From contig DASZWQ010000074.1 in NCBI GenBank assembly GCA_035546535.1, forward strand, positions 1 to 55,930: 55,930 bases of DNA, read 5' to 3'. Position 1 is the first letter of the stretch. Every line of letters starts with the position of its first letter. Of the stretch, positions 44,941 to 52,805 are shown one piece after another. The notes under the pieces were generated by a model. It was not told the origin of the DNA. It saw nothing but the letters and a program-made list of their open reading frames with translations, and made no database searches. This DNA comes from Pirellulales bacterium (lineage in GTDB: Bacteria > Planctomycetota > Planctomycetia > Pirellulales > JACPPG01). Made by a program: the position numbers and the translations under genes.

Positions 44941-47190
44941 TTAGCGCGGCGGCGAGCTTTGAGTGAAATCGGTCGGCGGCTCCACGAGCAGCATGTAGTT
45001 GCCCGGCGACGCAATGCCCGGCGCGGACGGGGCCACGCGCATCGTCGACTTTTCGGTGTGCGCCAGGATCGCCGCAGCCTCTTCGTCGGACATGCTGTCG
45101 AGGTATTCCAGCAATTCGGCATCGCGCGAGCGGTAGAAGTTGACTTGTGCTGATATGACCTCAGCCAGCTGCGCGATCGTCGGGCAATCGAACAGTTTCG
45201 ACAGCGGCAGCGGCTGGCCCACAAGCGGGCCGAGGCGGCTGGCCAGTTGCGTGGCCAAAAGGCTGGTTCCTCCCAGATCGAAGAAATTGTCGTTTACGCC
45301 GACACGGTCGTGACCCAGCACCTCGGCCCAGATGCGCGCCAGCTCTTTTTCGAGCGGGTTGCGCGGGGCGACGTAAGACGAAGCCGGCAGCGGGTTGGCA
45401 ATCGTGTCCGTGCAATACAGCACGTCCAGCTCGCCACTTTCGAATTGTTCTCGGCAGGCGCGTCGCTGCAGCTTTCCGCTGGTGGTCTTGGGAATGGTGC
45501 CGACGCGAATGAGCGCCACGGTATCGACCGCGAGTTCGTAGGCGTCGAAGATCGCGCGGCGGATGGCCTGTGAGACTTCCTCCAGGTCGGTCTTCGCGGG
45601 GCGCAGCACCTCTTGCACGATCACCAGGCGTTCGCGCTCGCTCGTGTCGATCGAAAAGGCCACGGCCGAGCGGGCTTTAATCGCCGGATGGCAACCCTCG
45701 ACCGCCTGTTCCAAATCCTGCGGATGGAAGTTGCGACCGCGAATGATGATCAGATCCTTCGCGCGGCCACTGATGAACAGCTCGTCGCCGTCGAGAAATC
45801 CCAGATCGCCCGTACGCAGGAACGGACCCTCTCCGTCGGTGGTGAAGGCGTGGAAGGTGGCGACGGTTTCTTCCATGCGATTCCAATAGCCCGCGGCCAC
45901 GTTGGGGCCGCTGACCCAGATTTCTCCTACTTCACCGGTGCTCAGTCTGCGGCGCGAATGCGGATCGACGATGACGAGTTTCTGATCGGCAGCCGGCTGA
46001 CCGCAACCGACGAGCGTGCGCGCCTTCGGTGATTTTCCGGGCACGAACACCGCGCGATTTTCGGCCAGTTGCTCGGCGTCGAAGCTGCGCACCGTGACGT
46101 CGTGCTTGGGGGGCGTGGCCGTGATCAACAGCGTGGCTTCGGCCATGCCATAGCACGGGGAAAAAACCCGCCGACGGAAGCCGCATTCGGCGAACGCTTC
46201 GACGAAACGCTCAATCGTCGTGGCGCGCACCGGTTCGGCGCCCGACAGAGCCAACTGCAACGAGCTCAAATCGAGCGTGCGGCGTTCCTCGGGCTTGATC
46301 TTGCGCACGCACAAGTCGTATGCGAAGTCGGGGGCGGCGATTGTCGTCGCGCGATAGTCGGACACCGCCTGCATCCAGCGCAGCGGTTGCTGAAAGAAGG
46401 CCAGCGGAGACAACATGACGTTGCGCCGACCGCTATACCAGCATTGCAGGATGCCGCCGACGAGGCCCATGTCGTGATAGGCGGGCAGCCAGGTGCAGGC
46501 GATGGCATCCTCGACGTCGAGCAGTTGTTCCATCTGCGCCAAATTGGCCAGCACGTTGCCGTGGCGAACCAGCACACCCTTGGGCGTTCCGGTCGAACCC
46601 GAGGTGTATTGCAAGAAGGCGGGCGCGTCGCGGTCGAGTTGCGGCGCGCTCCAATTCTCGGCCATGCCGAGGTCGATTTCATCGCTGGGGACGATCTGGC
46701 CGAGCCCCGGCACTTGACCCAAGAGCGCGCCGGCCCACGCCAGGTCGGACGACGTGCCTAGCAGAATCTCGGCTTGTGCGTCGACGACGATTGCCTCCAG
46801 ACGCGGCAATGTGCGCGCGACGCGCGTGGGATCAGGAGCAAAAACAGGTACAGCCACCACTCCGGCATACATGCAGCCGGCCAGCGCCGCCAGGTAGTCG
46901 AGCCCCGTGTCATACATCAACAGCACACGATCGAGCGGCCGGCAGCGCTGCTGCAAATGCGCGGCGATCGCGCGGGCCTGCTGGTCAAGTTCCGCGTAAG
47001 TGCGATCGCAGGGCGCGGCGGTATCGTCGCCGGCCAGGAACGTGAACGCGACGCGCTGGCCGTGTTCCGCGGCGCGGCGGCGAAAGATCTCGACCAGGTT
47101 CGCCGCGCGAAGGCCCGCTACCCCGGCGCCTTGCGCAGGGAATCGCGATTCCTCGGCGGCCGTCGCATCATTGACAATTCCGTCGTTCAT
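44941..47190 (-). CDS. Fatty acyl-AMP ligase with carrier domain (FAAL-PCP)
   Basis: The 749-residue protein has an N-terminal adenylate-forming domain of the FAAL type. Matching motifs are FLQYTSGSTGTPKGVLVRH, LPAYHDMGLVGGIL (the FAAL/long-chain ligase signature), PDFAYDLCVRK, RVFSPCYGMAEATLL and the catalytic Lys in TTSGKLQRR. A carrier domain follows with FFDLGGTSLLATQ (Ser about 643). It should activate a fatty acid as its acyl adenylate and load it on its own carrier arm, to be passed to the first condensation domain of the next protein. ATG 47190 is preferred over TTG 47199. The spacing of 45 bases to the permease start suggests one operon. Confidence 0.87.
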   Translation of the reverse strand: MNDGIVNDATAAEESRFPAQGAGVAGLRAANLVEIFRRRAAEHGQRVAFTFLAGDDTAAPCDRTYAELDQQARAIAAHLQQRCRPLDRVLLMYDTGLDYLAALAGCMYAGVVAVPVFAPDPTRVARTLPRLEAIVVDAQAEILLGTSSDLAWAGALLGQVPGLGQIVPSDEIDLGMAENWSAPQLDRDAPAFLQYTSGSTGTPKGVLVRHGNVLANLAQMEQLLDVEDAIACTWLPAYHDMGLVGGILQCWYSGRRNVMLSPLAFFQQPLRWMQAVSDYRATTIAAPDFAYDLCVRKIKPEERRTLDLSSLQLALSGAEPVRATTIERFVEAFAECGFRRRVFSPCYGMAEATLLITATPPKHDVTVRSFDAEQLAENRAVFVPGKSPKARTLVGCGQPAADQKLVIVDPHSRRRLSTGEVGEIWVSGPNVAAGYWNRMEETVATFHAFTTDGEGPFLRTGDLGFLDGDELFISGRAKDLIIIRGRNFHPQDLEQAVEGCHPAIKARSAVAFSIDTSERERLVIVQEVLRPAKTDLEEVSQAIRRAIFDAYELAVDTVALIRVGTIPKTTSGKLQRRACREQFESGELDVLYCTDTIANPLPASSYVAPRNPLEKELARIWAEVLGHDRVGVNDNFFDLGGTSLLATQLASRLGPLVGQPLPLSKLFDCPTIAQLAEVISAQVNFYRSRDAELLEYLDSMSDEEAAAILAHTEKSTMRVAPSAPGIASPGNYMLLVEPPTDFTQSSPPR

Positions 47191-47234
47191 CGGAGGCAAG
47201 AACTAAAAAGGGGGTAAATGTACTGGCGGTGTAT

Positions 47235-48368
47235 TCAACCCTGGCCACGCAGAGCCACGGTAGGGAGTAATTGGGCGGCGCGGATCGCGGGGTAAATCGC
47301 CCCCAAGATGCCGATGAGGACGGCAATGCACAGCCCTTGCACGATGACGCCCGGCGCCACGTAGCCGCTGACGAGTCCAGCGGTCGTCGGTGCGCGGCTT
47401 AACAGTTGCGTCATACCAAGAGCAAGTAATGTGCCAATGACGCCGCCGGCAATGCTCAGCAAACCCGCTTCGAGGATGATCATTCGCACGATGCGCCCGC
47501 GGCGCCAGCCGATCGCGCGCAGAATCCCGATTTCGCTCGTGCGCTCGAACACCGATACGATCATCGTGTTCAACATGCCCACGGCGCCAATCACCAAGGC
47601 GATCGCCGAGATGCTCCACGCCATGGCGCTGGCGATTTGAATCTTGCTGTCGGTCGCGACGTAGTTCTCCGTCGCCATCGCCGAGACGCCGACTCCCAGG
47701 CCATTGATCGCCTGCACGACGTCGGGCACAGCATCCGCGCCGCTTGCGCGGTCGACGCGTACGTTGAAGGCCGTTACCTGGTGCGACTGGTCGAGCATCC
47801 GCTGCAGTTCGACGAGCGGCACGATCATCGCGCCATTTTCGAAGATGTTGCCGCCGTCGTAGATGCCGACGATGCGGAAGCGCTCGTTCTCGTAGATTTC
47901 GATTTCGTCGCCGACGGATTTGCCCAGGTTCGCCGCTAAGATGCGGCCCAACAGCGCGACCTTTTTGTCCTCGGGACCAAAGCCCGTTCCGGCCGAAAGC
48001 GTACGCCCGCGGTCCAGGGCACCGGTCGGCTCGAGCCCCTGCACGACGACGCCCACGGGGCCCAATTCTTCGAGCGAGACGACGTCCAAGAGCACCGGTT
48101 CGACGGCCGTGACGTGGGGAATCGTGGCGATCTTTGCGCCGATCCCTTGGTCCAACTCGCTGGTCATGCGATCGGCGGAGCGGCCGCGCACCACCACGAC
48201 GTCGACGCCGTGCGCCTGGTACATGTCGAGGAAGGATCGTTTGAAACCGTCGGCGATGCCGACCAGCGCCACCACGGCAGCCACGGCGACGGCCATGCCC
48301 GTGACCGTCAGGGCCGAGCGGATGCGTCGACGTGCGATGTTCTTGTAGACGAGGCTGATCAATCGCAT
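47235..48368 (-). CDS. FtsX/MacB-type ABC transporter permease without ATPase partner in sight
   Basis: The 377-residue membrane protein has one N-terminal helix (SALTVTGMAVAVAAVVALVG), a large extracellular MacB-type domain, and three C-terminal helices (for example SAIALVIGAVGMLNTMIVSVF and LGITAxxPAIRAAQLLP-like ending). This is the MacB/LolC-like FtsX permease layout, normally paired with an ABC ATPase that drives export of lipids, peptides or macrolides. No ATPase gene is found next to it in the window. Its stop lies 45 bases from the fatty acyl ligase gene on the same strand. It may export the product of the locus, with an ATPase from elsewhere. Confidence 0.82.
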   Translation of the reverse strand: MRLISLVYKNIARRRIRSALTVTGMAVAVAAVVALVGIADGFKRSFLDMYQAHGVDVVVVRGRSADRMTSELDQGIGAKIATIPHVTAVEPVLLDVVSLEELGPVGVVVQGLEPTGALDRGRTLSAGTGFGPEDKKVALLGRILAANLGKSVGDEIEIYENERFRIVGIYDGGNIFENGAMIVPLVELQRMLDQSHQVTAFNVRVDRASGADAVPDVVQAINGLGVGVSAMATENYVATDSKIQIASAMAWSISAIALVIGAVGMLNTMIVSVFERTSEIGILRAIGWRRGRIVRMIILEAGLLSIAGGVIGTLLALGMTQLLSRAPTTAGLVSGYVAPGVIVQGLCIAVLIGILGAIYPAIRAAQLLPTVALRGQG

Positions 48369-48726
48369 CGGCGGGGGCCAATCAAGGCGATAGAAGTTCC
48401 GCAGTTACCGCAGACTATCTCTCTGGCAAGATCGGACGCGAATCGCGGCCGATGCAGCAAATGCACCGGAGAACCAGCTGATTTTCGAATGCGCTCGGTG
48501 ACGCTGATGTTCCTACGGGTTTTAGCGGCGAGCAGGCAAAGCGACGGTGTGTCCTCGCCCGTATAAACAGCAAATCCGGCACCGTGCGCGGGCGCAGTGC
48601 CCAGGAAATGGGGCCGGAATCACGCGCCCGGCGGCAGACTCGCGGGCGGACGGCAAGACCTTCGGGATAGAACTTACCAAGGGCCGAAGTGGTCAATTGC
48701 CGGCCAAGCAGCGCGCGGCGCAGCCA
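48369..48726. other. Intergenic upstream region of the permease and biosynthetic operon
   Basis: These 358 bases lie upstream of the permease gene. A TTGACC hexamer occurs on the minus strand near 48690, but a convincing -10 box does not follow. A short 93-residue open frame here has no ribosome site or motifs and looks like a shadow. The start of the operon's transcription is probably in this region. Confidence 0.4.
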
Positions 48727-49764
48727 CTAACGCCCCGTCAGGCGTTCCATCGTAGGCTCTGGCTGCCAAAGGTAGAGAAACGTCGGCAGTCGGGCGCGCT
48801 CCAGGCCGGGCATGCTGATCGGCAGGAAGCTGCTTTGAATCGGCACGTTTGCCGTGACGTCGTAGGGGGTCCGTGCGCCATCATTGGGGCGATGCAGGAG
48901 GACGAGCGCCGCGCCGGGCGCGCCTCCCATTTGCCCCGCCATTTCCGCGGCCTGATCGAGATAGCCGATCGTGTCGACCAGGCCCGCCGTAAGCGCTTGC
49001 TGCGCCGTGAAAACGCGGCCGTCAAAGAGATCGGGCGAGGCATGGGCCAGTTGCGGGCGCCGCTCGATAACGATCTTCCGAAATCGTTCGTGGAACTCGT
49101 TCGCCATGCGTTGCAGAATGGCGCGGGCCTCTTCGCTTTGCGGCTTGATCGGCGTGCCCAGGTCGACATTCTCGCCCGCTTTGATCGGCGTGCCCACGAC
49201 GTTGAATTGCCCCATGGCATCTTCGAGGTTGTACAGGTTCAAAATCACGCCGATGCCGCCGGTGACCGTCGTAGGATGCGCCACCACATGATCGGCGGCC
49301 GTCGACAGGTAATACGCCCCGCCGGCGCCCACGTCCATCAGGCAGGCAATCACCGGCAGGTGCGTGCGGGCTTTAAATTCCTGCAGGTCGTGCCACATTA
49401 CGTCCGAGGCCGTGACGCCGCCGCCGGGGCTATTGATGCGCAGAACCAGCCCTGCGTAGCAGCCCGAACTCGCCACGCGATCGAGCTTCTCACGAAACAG
49501 TGCGACGGGATTTTCTCCGTCGCTTAGGAGCCCTGTCATCGGCTGATTTACGAGCAGACCGTCGACATCGATCAGCGCGATCTGCCGATCGACGCCCGGA
49601 GCGCCGCGCGTGACGGGAATCACGGCCAGCCGTTGCATGGCGCGCAAGCTGGGCGTATCCATCGTGACGCGATTGTTCGTCACGATCTGCACCGGGTGCT
49701 TGCAACCGGCGGTCCAGTAAAGAAGTGCCAGGCAAATCGCCCAGCCGACGCGCCGCCTGTCCAT
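48727..49764 (-). CDS. SppA/S49-like lipoprotein, probably inactive
   Basis: The 345-residue protein has a short lipoprotein-like signal (VGWAICLALLYWTAGC, Cys21) and the SppA/ClpP-type fold: GLVLRINSPGGGVTASD, ACLMDVGAGGAYYLSTAADH, and HPTTVTGGIGVI. In active S49 peptidases the catalytic Ser stands in an A-S-G-G-Y-Y loop; here it reads A-G-G-A-Y-Y, with Gly148 in its place. The Lys of the S-G-x-x-K-D motif is Val200 (KAGENVDLGTP). Both dyad residues are therefore missing. It may bind or scaffold peptides rather than cut them. The start is ATG 49764. A similar loop is, as I recall, present in other planctomycete S49 relatives. Confidence 0.72.
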   Translation of the reverse strand: MDRRRVGWAICLALLYWTAGCKHPVQIVTNNRVTMDTPSLRAMQRLAVIPVTRGAPGVDRQIALIDVDGLLVNQPMTGLLSDGENPVALFREKLDRVASSGCYAGLVLRINSPGGGVTASDVMWHDLQEFKARTHLPVIACLMDVGAGGAYYLSTAADHVVAHPTTVTGGIGVILNLYNLEDAMGQFNVVGTPIKAGENVDLGTPIKPQSEEARAILQRMANEFHERFRKIVIERRPQLAHASPDLFDGRVFTAQQALTAGLVDTIGYLDQAAEMAGQMGGAPGAALVLLHRPNDGARTPYDVTANVPIQSSFLPISMPGLERARLPTFLYLWQPEPTMERLTGR

Positions 49765-50017
49765 CCGATAACCATCCCTGGCCGAAGAGATTGGCGGCGG
49801 ATTCCTTTCCGCAGCGCACAATGACCCACTGCTGGTATCGGTAGCGCGGAACATCACACAATAGCGGGCCACGAGGCGCAAACCTGCTGCGACCGGTCGC
49901 CAGGCCGGTTTCGCCGAGAATGTGCTAATCTGTATCGATCGCGCCTATTATGCGGACAAGCGACAAATTGCTGGATCACGGAAAGTGCCGGCTGGAATCC
50001 GGGATGGGAATCTCTCG

Positions 50018-50764
50018 ATGATCGATCCCTACCAGCGGCCGCACGATCACCCGTCGCTCGCAGTCGGTGTCGCGCACGTGTGGCGAGCGGCCATCGATCC
50101 GGCGCCAGCAGACTTTGCTGCGCTCTCGGCAACACTTTCGGCTGACGAGCGTGCCCGCGCGGCCCGTTTTCATTTTGACCGCGACCGAAATAAGTACGTC
50201 GCGGCCCGCGGCATTCTGCGGCGGCTGTTAGCGCGGTACACGGGCAACGATGCGGCCGGACTATTGTTTCGTTACGGTCCGCGCGGCAAGCCCGAGCTTG
50301 ATGGTGGTGGCGTCGCACAGGCGGTGCAGTTCAATGTCTCACACCGCGGCGGCTTTGCGCTGTACGCGTTTGTGATGGCGCGCGAGGTCGGCGTTGATGT
50401 CGAGTTCGTTCGCGAAGTGTCCGAGGCCCGAGCGATTGCCCGGAACCATTTCACGCCGGCCGAGATTCGACTGCTGGAATCGGCGGCGGACGAACGAGCT
50501 GCGCAGGAGCGCTTCTTTCGCTTGTGGACGCGCAAGGAAGCGGTGATCAAGGCGGTCGGTACGGGGTTGTCGATGCCGCTGGATGAATTCGACGTGAGCT
50601 CCGAGCAATCGGATTCTGCGCCCGACAATAGCTGGCGCAGTATCCCTGTCCCGGCCCGCCCGGAAACCGCGTGGGCGGTATGCGATATACCGGTGGTGGA
50701 CGGTTATCGCGGTGCGCTGTGCATCGCGGGCGAGTCGGTTGAGATACGCTTCTTTTCGGTGTAG
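50018..50764 (+). CDS. Sfp-type 4'-phosphopantetheinyl transferase
   Basis: The 248-residue protein transfers the phosphopantetheine arm of coenzyme A to carrier domains of synthetases. Landmarks are FNVSHRGGFALYAF (about 105-119), the metal-binding GVDVEFV (Asp127, Glu129), and LWTRKEAVIKAVGTGLSMPL with Glu174. ARFHFDRDRNKYVAARGILR is the usual earlier motif. ATG 50018 was chosen because the domain starts close after it; the frame is open upstream but less gene-like. It is divergent from the SppA-like gene and next to the NRPS locus, which has three carrier domains to arm. A hairpin with a T run follows at 50797-50820. Confidence 0.88.
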   Translation: MIDPYQRPHDHPSLAVGVAHVWRAAIDPAPADFAALSATLSADERARAARFHFDRDRNKYVAARGILRRLLARYTGNDAAGLLFRYGPRGKPELDGGGVAQAVQFNVSHRGGFALYAFVMAREVGVDVEFVREVSEARAIARNHFTPAEIRLLESAADERAAQERFFRLWTRKEAVIKAVGTGLSMPLDEFDVSSEQSDSAPDNSWRSIPVPARPETAWAVCDIPVVDGYRGALCIAGESVEIRFFSV

Positions 50765-50780
50765 TCGACATTCTTTGAAG

Positions 50781-50820
50781 CCCTCACCCGGCCCTATCCC
50801 TGACAGGGAGAGGGTTTTTT
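50781..50820 (+). terminator. Likely transcription terminator of the transferase gene
   Basis: The inner stem TCCCT/AGGGA (50797-50801, 50805-50809) with GAC loop is nested in an outer CCCTC/GAGGG pairing, and TTTTTT follows at 50815-50820. It begins 16 bases after the transferase stop. The ccctcaccc...gggagaggg form is also a widespread bacterial intergenic repeat type, so it may have spread as a repeat while serving as a terminator. Confidence 0.65.
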
Positions 50821-51408
50821 GGCCGGGCGCGAATTATTCAATGAGTGGAATTATTCAACGCGCAAAACGTAGTTCGCGTTGCCGGCGGAATGAAGCGTGG
50901 CTGGAGGCGCGGTACGAACGGAACTGGCGACCGAAGAGACGGATGGCGCGCTTGCGCGGTGATGAATGCAGGCGGGGGCCCGCCGCTCTCATCCCTGCTA
51001 GCCGAAAGGGCCGCGTGGTGGAGCGATCGAGGTGCACGAACGGCTCGCCCGGCAGTGCGGAACGTAGTCCCCAATTTTACCGGCCGAGCTGGCCTGATTT
51101 CGAGAGGCGACTACGAAATAGCGCTCGTGTTGTTGCGCCCCGTCAGCGATTCACGGTCTGCCTGGGTTTTCAGGGCGTGGAACGTCATGCAACGGAATAC
51201 GGGGGGGGCACGGGCGCGAGTTTTGACCCCGCAGGGTCCTGGTCATGTGGCCGTCGACGCAAACCCACGGTGATCGTCCGGCAAGGCAATCGTAATCCCC
51301 GGAAGGGGCGACATGGCGCATGCCCCGGCGATCAACGTCGCCCCTGCGGGGCTCGAATTCGTTCCATAGCTGTGCCGCCTGAGGGCACTCGCAGACCCAT
51401 TCTGTCGA
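50821..51408. other. Intergenic stretch with repeat-like sequence
   Basis: No gene is supported in these 588 bases. The minus-strand 78-residue open frame with PATRTTFCALNN looks like a degenerate repeat rather than a protein. Near its end is the hairpin at 51304-51345. Confidence 0.45.
51304..51345. repeat. Hairpin repeat with GGGGCGAC arms
   Basis: AGGGGCGAC (51304-51312) and GTCGCCCCT (51337-51345) form a perfect 9-bp stem with a 24-base loop. GGAAGGGGCGACA-like motifs are, as I recall, part of dispersed intergenic repeats in planctomycetes. It lies about 65 bases downstream of the LemA gene's stop on the minus strand. Confidence 0.6.
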
Positions 51409-52008
51409 TCAGCTCTTTGCGGCCGGCTCGGGGGTGTTGAAGTCGACCTTCGGCGCTTCCTTGGCTTCTTCGGGCGGTTTGAAGTATTCGGCGTTCTTCA
51501 CGCCGGCCAGCATCGCGTACAAGTTGCTGGGAAAGCGGCGGACGAAGACGTTCATCGTTTCGACCGATTCGTTGTAGCGCTTGCGCTCGACGGCCAGCCG
51601 GTTCTCGGTGCCCGCCAGTTCGTCCTGTAACTTCAAGAATGATTCGTTGGATTTGAGCTCGGGATATTTTTCTTGCAGGAACAAGAGACGCGACAAGGCC
51701 CGTTCGACGCCGTTGGCCGCTTCGGCTTTCTCGGCGACGGTGCCGGAATCCTTGGCCTGAAAGTATGCCTTGCGCGCGTCGGCGATGCCGAGGAAGATCT
51801 TTTGCTCCTGCGCGGCGATCCCTTTCACCGTCTCGACCAGGTTGGGAATCAGGTCGTAGCGGCGCTGCAATTGATTCTCGACCTGGGCCCAATGCTGCTT
51901 CACGCTCTCGTCGAGGGTCATCGCCTCGTTATAGCCCTGGTAGGCGCAGCCGCCGACGGCCAGGGCCACGATCAAAAGTCCCAGAGCTGCCATGGGTAGG
52001 ATCTTCAT
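51409..52008 (-). CDS. LemA-family lipoprotein
   Basis: The 199-residue protein has a lipoprotein signal (GLLIVALAVGGC, Cys21) and the LemA pattern: an early NEAMTLDESVKQHWAQVENQ, the conserved RRYDLIPNLVETVKGIAAQEQ, then ANGVERALSRLLFLQEKYPEL, ELAGTENRLAVERKRYNESV and the family ending FPSNLYAMLAGVK. LemA proteins form a four-helix bundle with unknown role. ATG 52008 has GAGGA about 8 nt upstream. It is not next to other recognised envelope genes. Confidence 0.88.
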   Translation of the reverse strand: MKILPMAALGLLIVALAVGGCAYQGYNEAMTLDESVKQHWAQVENQLQRRYDLIPNLVETVKGIAAQEQKIFLGIADARKAYFQAKDSGTVAEKAEAANGVERALSRLLFLQEKYPELKSNESFLKLQDELAGTENRLAVERKRYNESVETMNVFVRRFPSNLYAMLAGVKNAEYFKPPEEAKEAPKVDFNTPEPAAKS

Positions 52009-52178
52009 CGGAATTCCTCGAGCGTGAGTGCGGGATGCGTCGTGCTGTTGAATTCTAATACTTACTCGGCGAATAAGCAGCAGTCGCAATTCTCATTCAC
52101 GGCCTTTCCCTCTGAAAATGGGGGGCTGTGCAGCCGGGACGGCCGCACCACAACTTTTGTCGCATCGGCATTTTGTGG

Positions 52179-52197
52179 TGCAGGCGTCTCGCCTGCA
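52179..52197. repeat. Short perfect inverted repeat
   Basis: TGCAGGCG and CGCCTGCA form an 8-bp perfect stem with a TCT loop in the LemA-BlaI gap. It is of the GCAGGCGTCTCGCCTGC type that recurs in intergenic planctomycete DNA in my recollection. No gene is placed in the 413-base gap 52009-52421; it also holds the operator-like palindrome. Confidence 0.5.
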
Positions 52198-52326
52198 TCG
52201 GTACGCAGCATGAAAAACTGAACCGCCAAGCCGTTTCCTCGACGTGTCTGGATGGGAAACCGCCCGGCGCTGGGGTCGGAGAATTCTGCAGGGATTTTGC
52301 TTGCGGGCTGTCGTTGTATCTGTTAA

Positions 52327-52342
52327 ATCTAGTCAACTAGAT
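52327..52342. promoter_or_regulatory. Palindromic operator candidate upstream of the BlaI-type gene
   Basis: ATCTAGTCAACTAGAT is a perfect 16-bp palindrome (7-bp half sites, 2-nt spacer) 80 bases upstream of the repressor start. A TTGCGG-like -35 (52302-52307) and a TAAATC-like -10 (52324-52329) overlap it at about 16-bp spacing. BlaI/MecI repressors bind palindromes overlapping promoters and autoregulate, so this is a natural operator. The half site is not the TACA/TGTA of staphylococcal BlaI. The promoter boxes are weak. Confidence 0.5.
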
Positions 52343-52421
52343 GATAGATGCCGACCGGCCGCCCTCGCGCGGCCGCTCCGCCTAACGGATGTAACCGGCT
52401 TTCGCCCGGCAGGAGGAACGA

Positions 52422-52793
52422 ATGACCGTCCGGCTCGGTCGCGTGCAACTGCGGATCATGCAGGTGCTCTGGCAACGGCGGCGCGTCACCGCCAAGGAAA
52501 TCACGGACGCACTCAACGCCGATGAGCCAATCGCTCACAGCACCGTGCAAACGCTGCTGCGCGGCCTGGAAGTGAAACAGGCCGTGGGGCATGACGTCGA
52601 GGGGCGGACCTTCGTCTTTTTTCCCTTGGTGCGCGAAGGGCAGGTGGCCCGCAGCGTGACGCGCGAGCTGGTCGACCGTGTTTTTGGCGGCAGCGTCAGC
52701 GACATGGTGGCCTACTTGCTGAAAAACGAAAAAGTGTCTCCCGAAGAGCTCAAAGAGATTCGCCGTCTGGTCAACGAACAGTCACGCAAATAA
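52422..52793 (+). CDS. BlaI/MecI/CopY-family transcriptional repressor
   Basis: The 123-residue protein has a winged helix at the N-terminus: LGRVQLRIMQVLWQRRRVTAKEI, HSTVQTLLRGLEVKQAV (recognition helix and wing), and a C-terminal dimer part ending SDMVAYLLKNEKVSPEELKEIRRLV. The length and order match BlaI/MecI. These repressors leave DNA when cut by an M56 peptidase, and the next gene, 12 bases downstream, is exactly that kind. Ribosome site AGGAGG lies 5-6 nt before ATG 52422. Confidence 0.9.
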   Translation: MTVRLGRVQLRIMQVLWQRRRVTAKEITDALNADEPIAHSTVQTLLRGLEVKQAVGHDVEGRTFVFFPLVREGQVARSVTRELVDRVFGGSVSDMVAYLLKNEKVSPEELKEIRRLVNEQSRK

Positions 52794-52805
52794 GAGGCCT
52801 CTGCG

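Noticed and set aside
48415..48696. A 93-residue minus-strand protein upstream of the permease.
   Set aside because: It is Arg/Ser/Cys-rich with no ribosome site or motif and lies in the expected promoter region.
50845..51273. A 142-codon plus-strand frame between the transferase and LemA genes.
   Set aside because: No ribosome site or motif; repeat-like sequence and a hairpin occupy the area.
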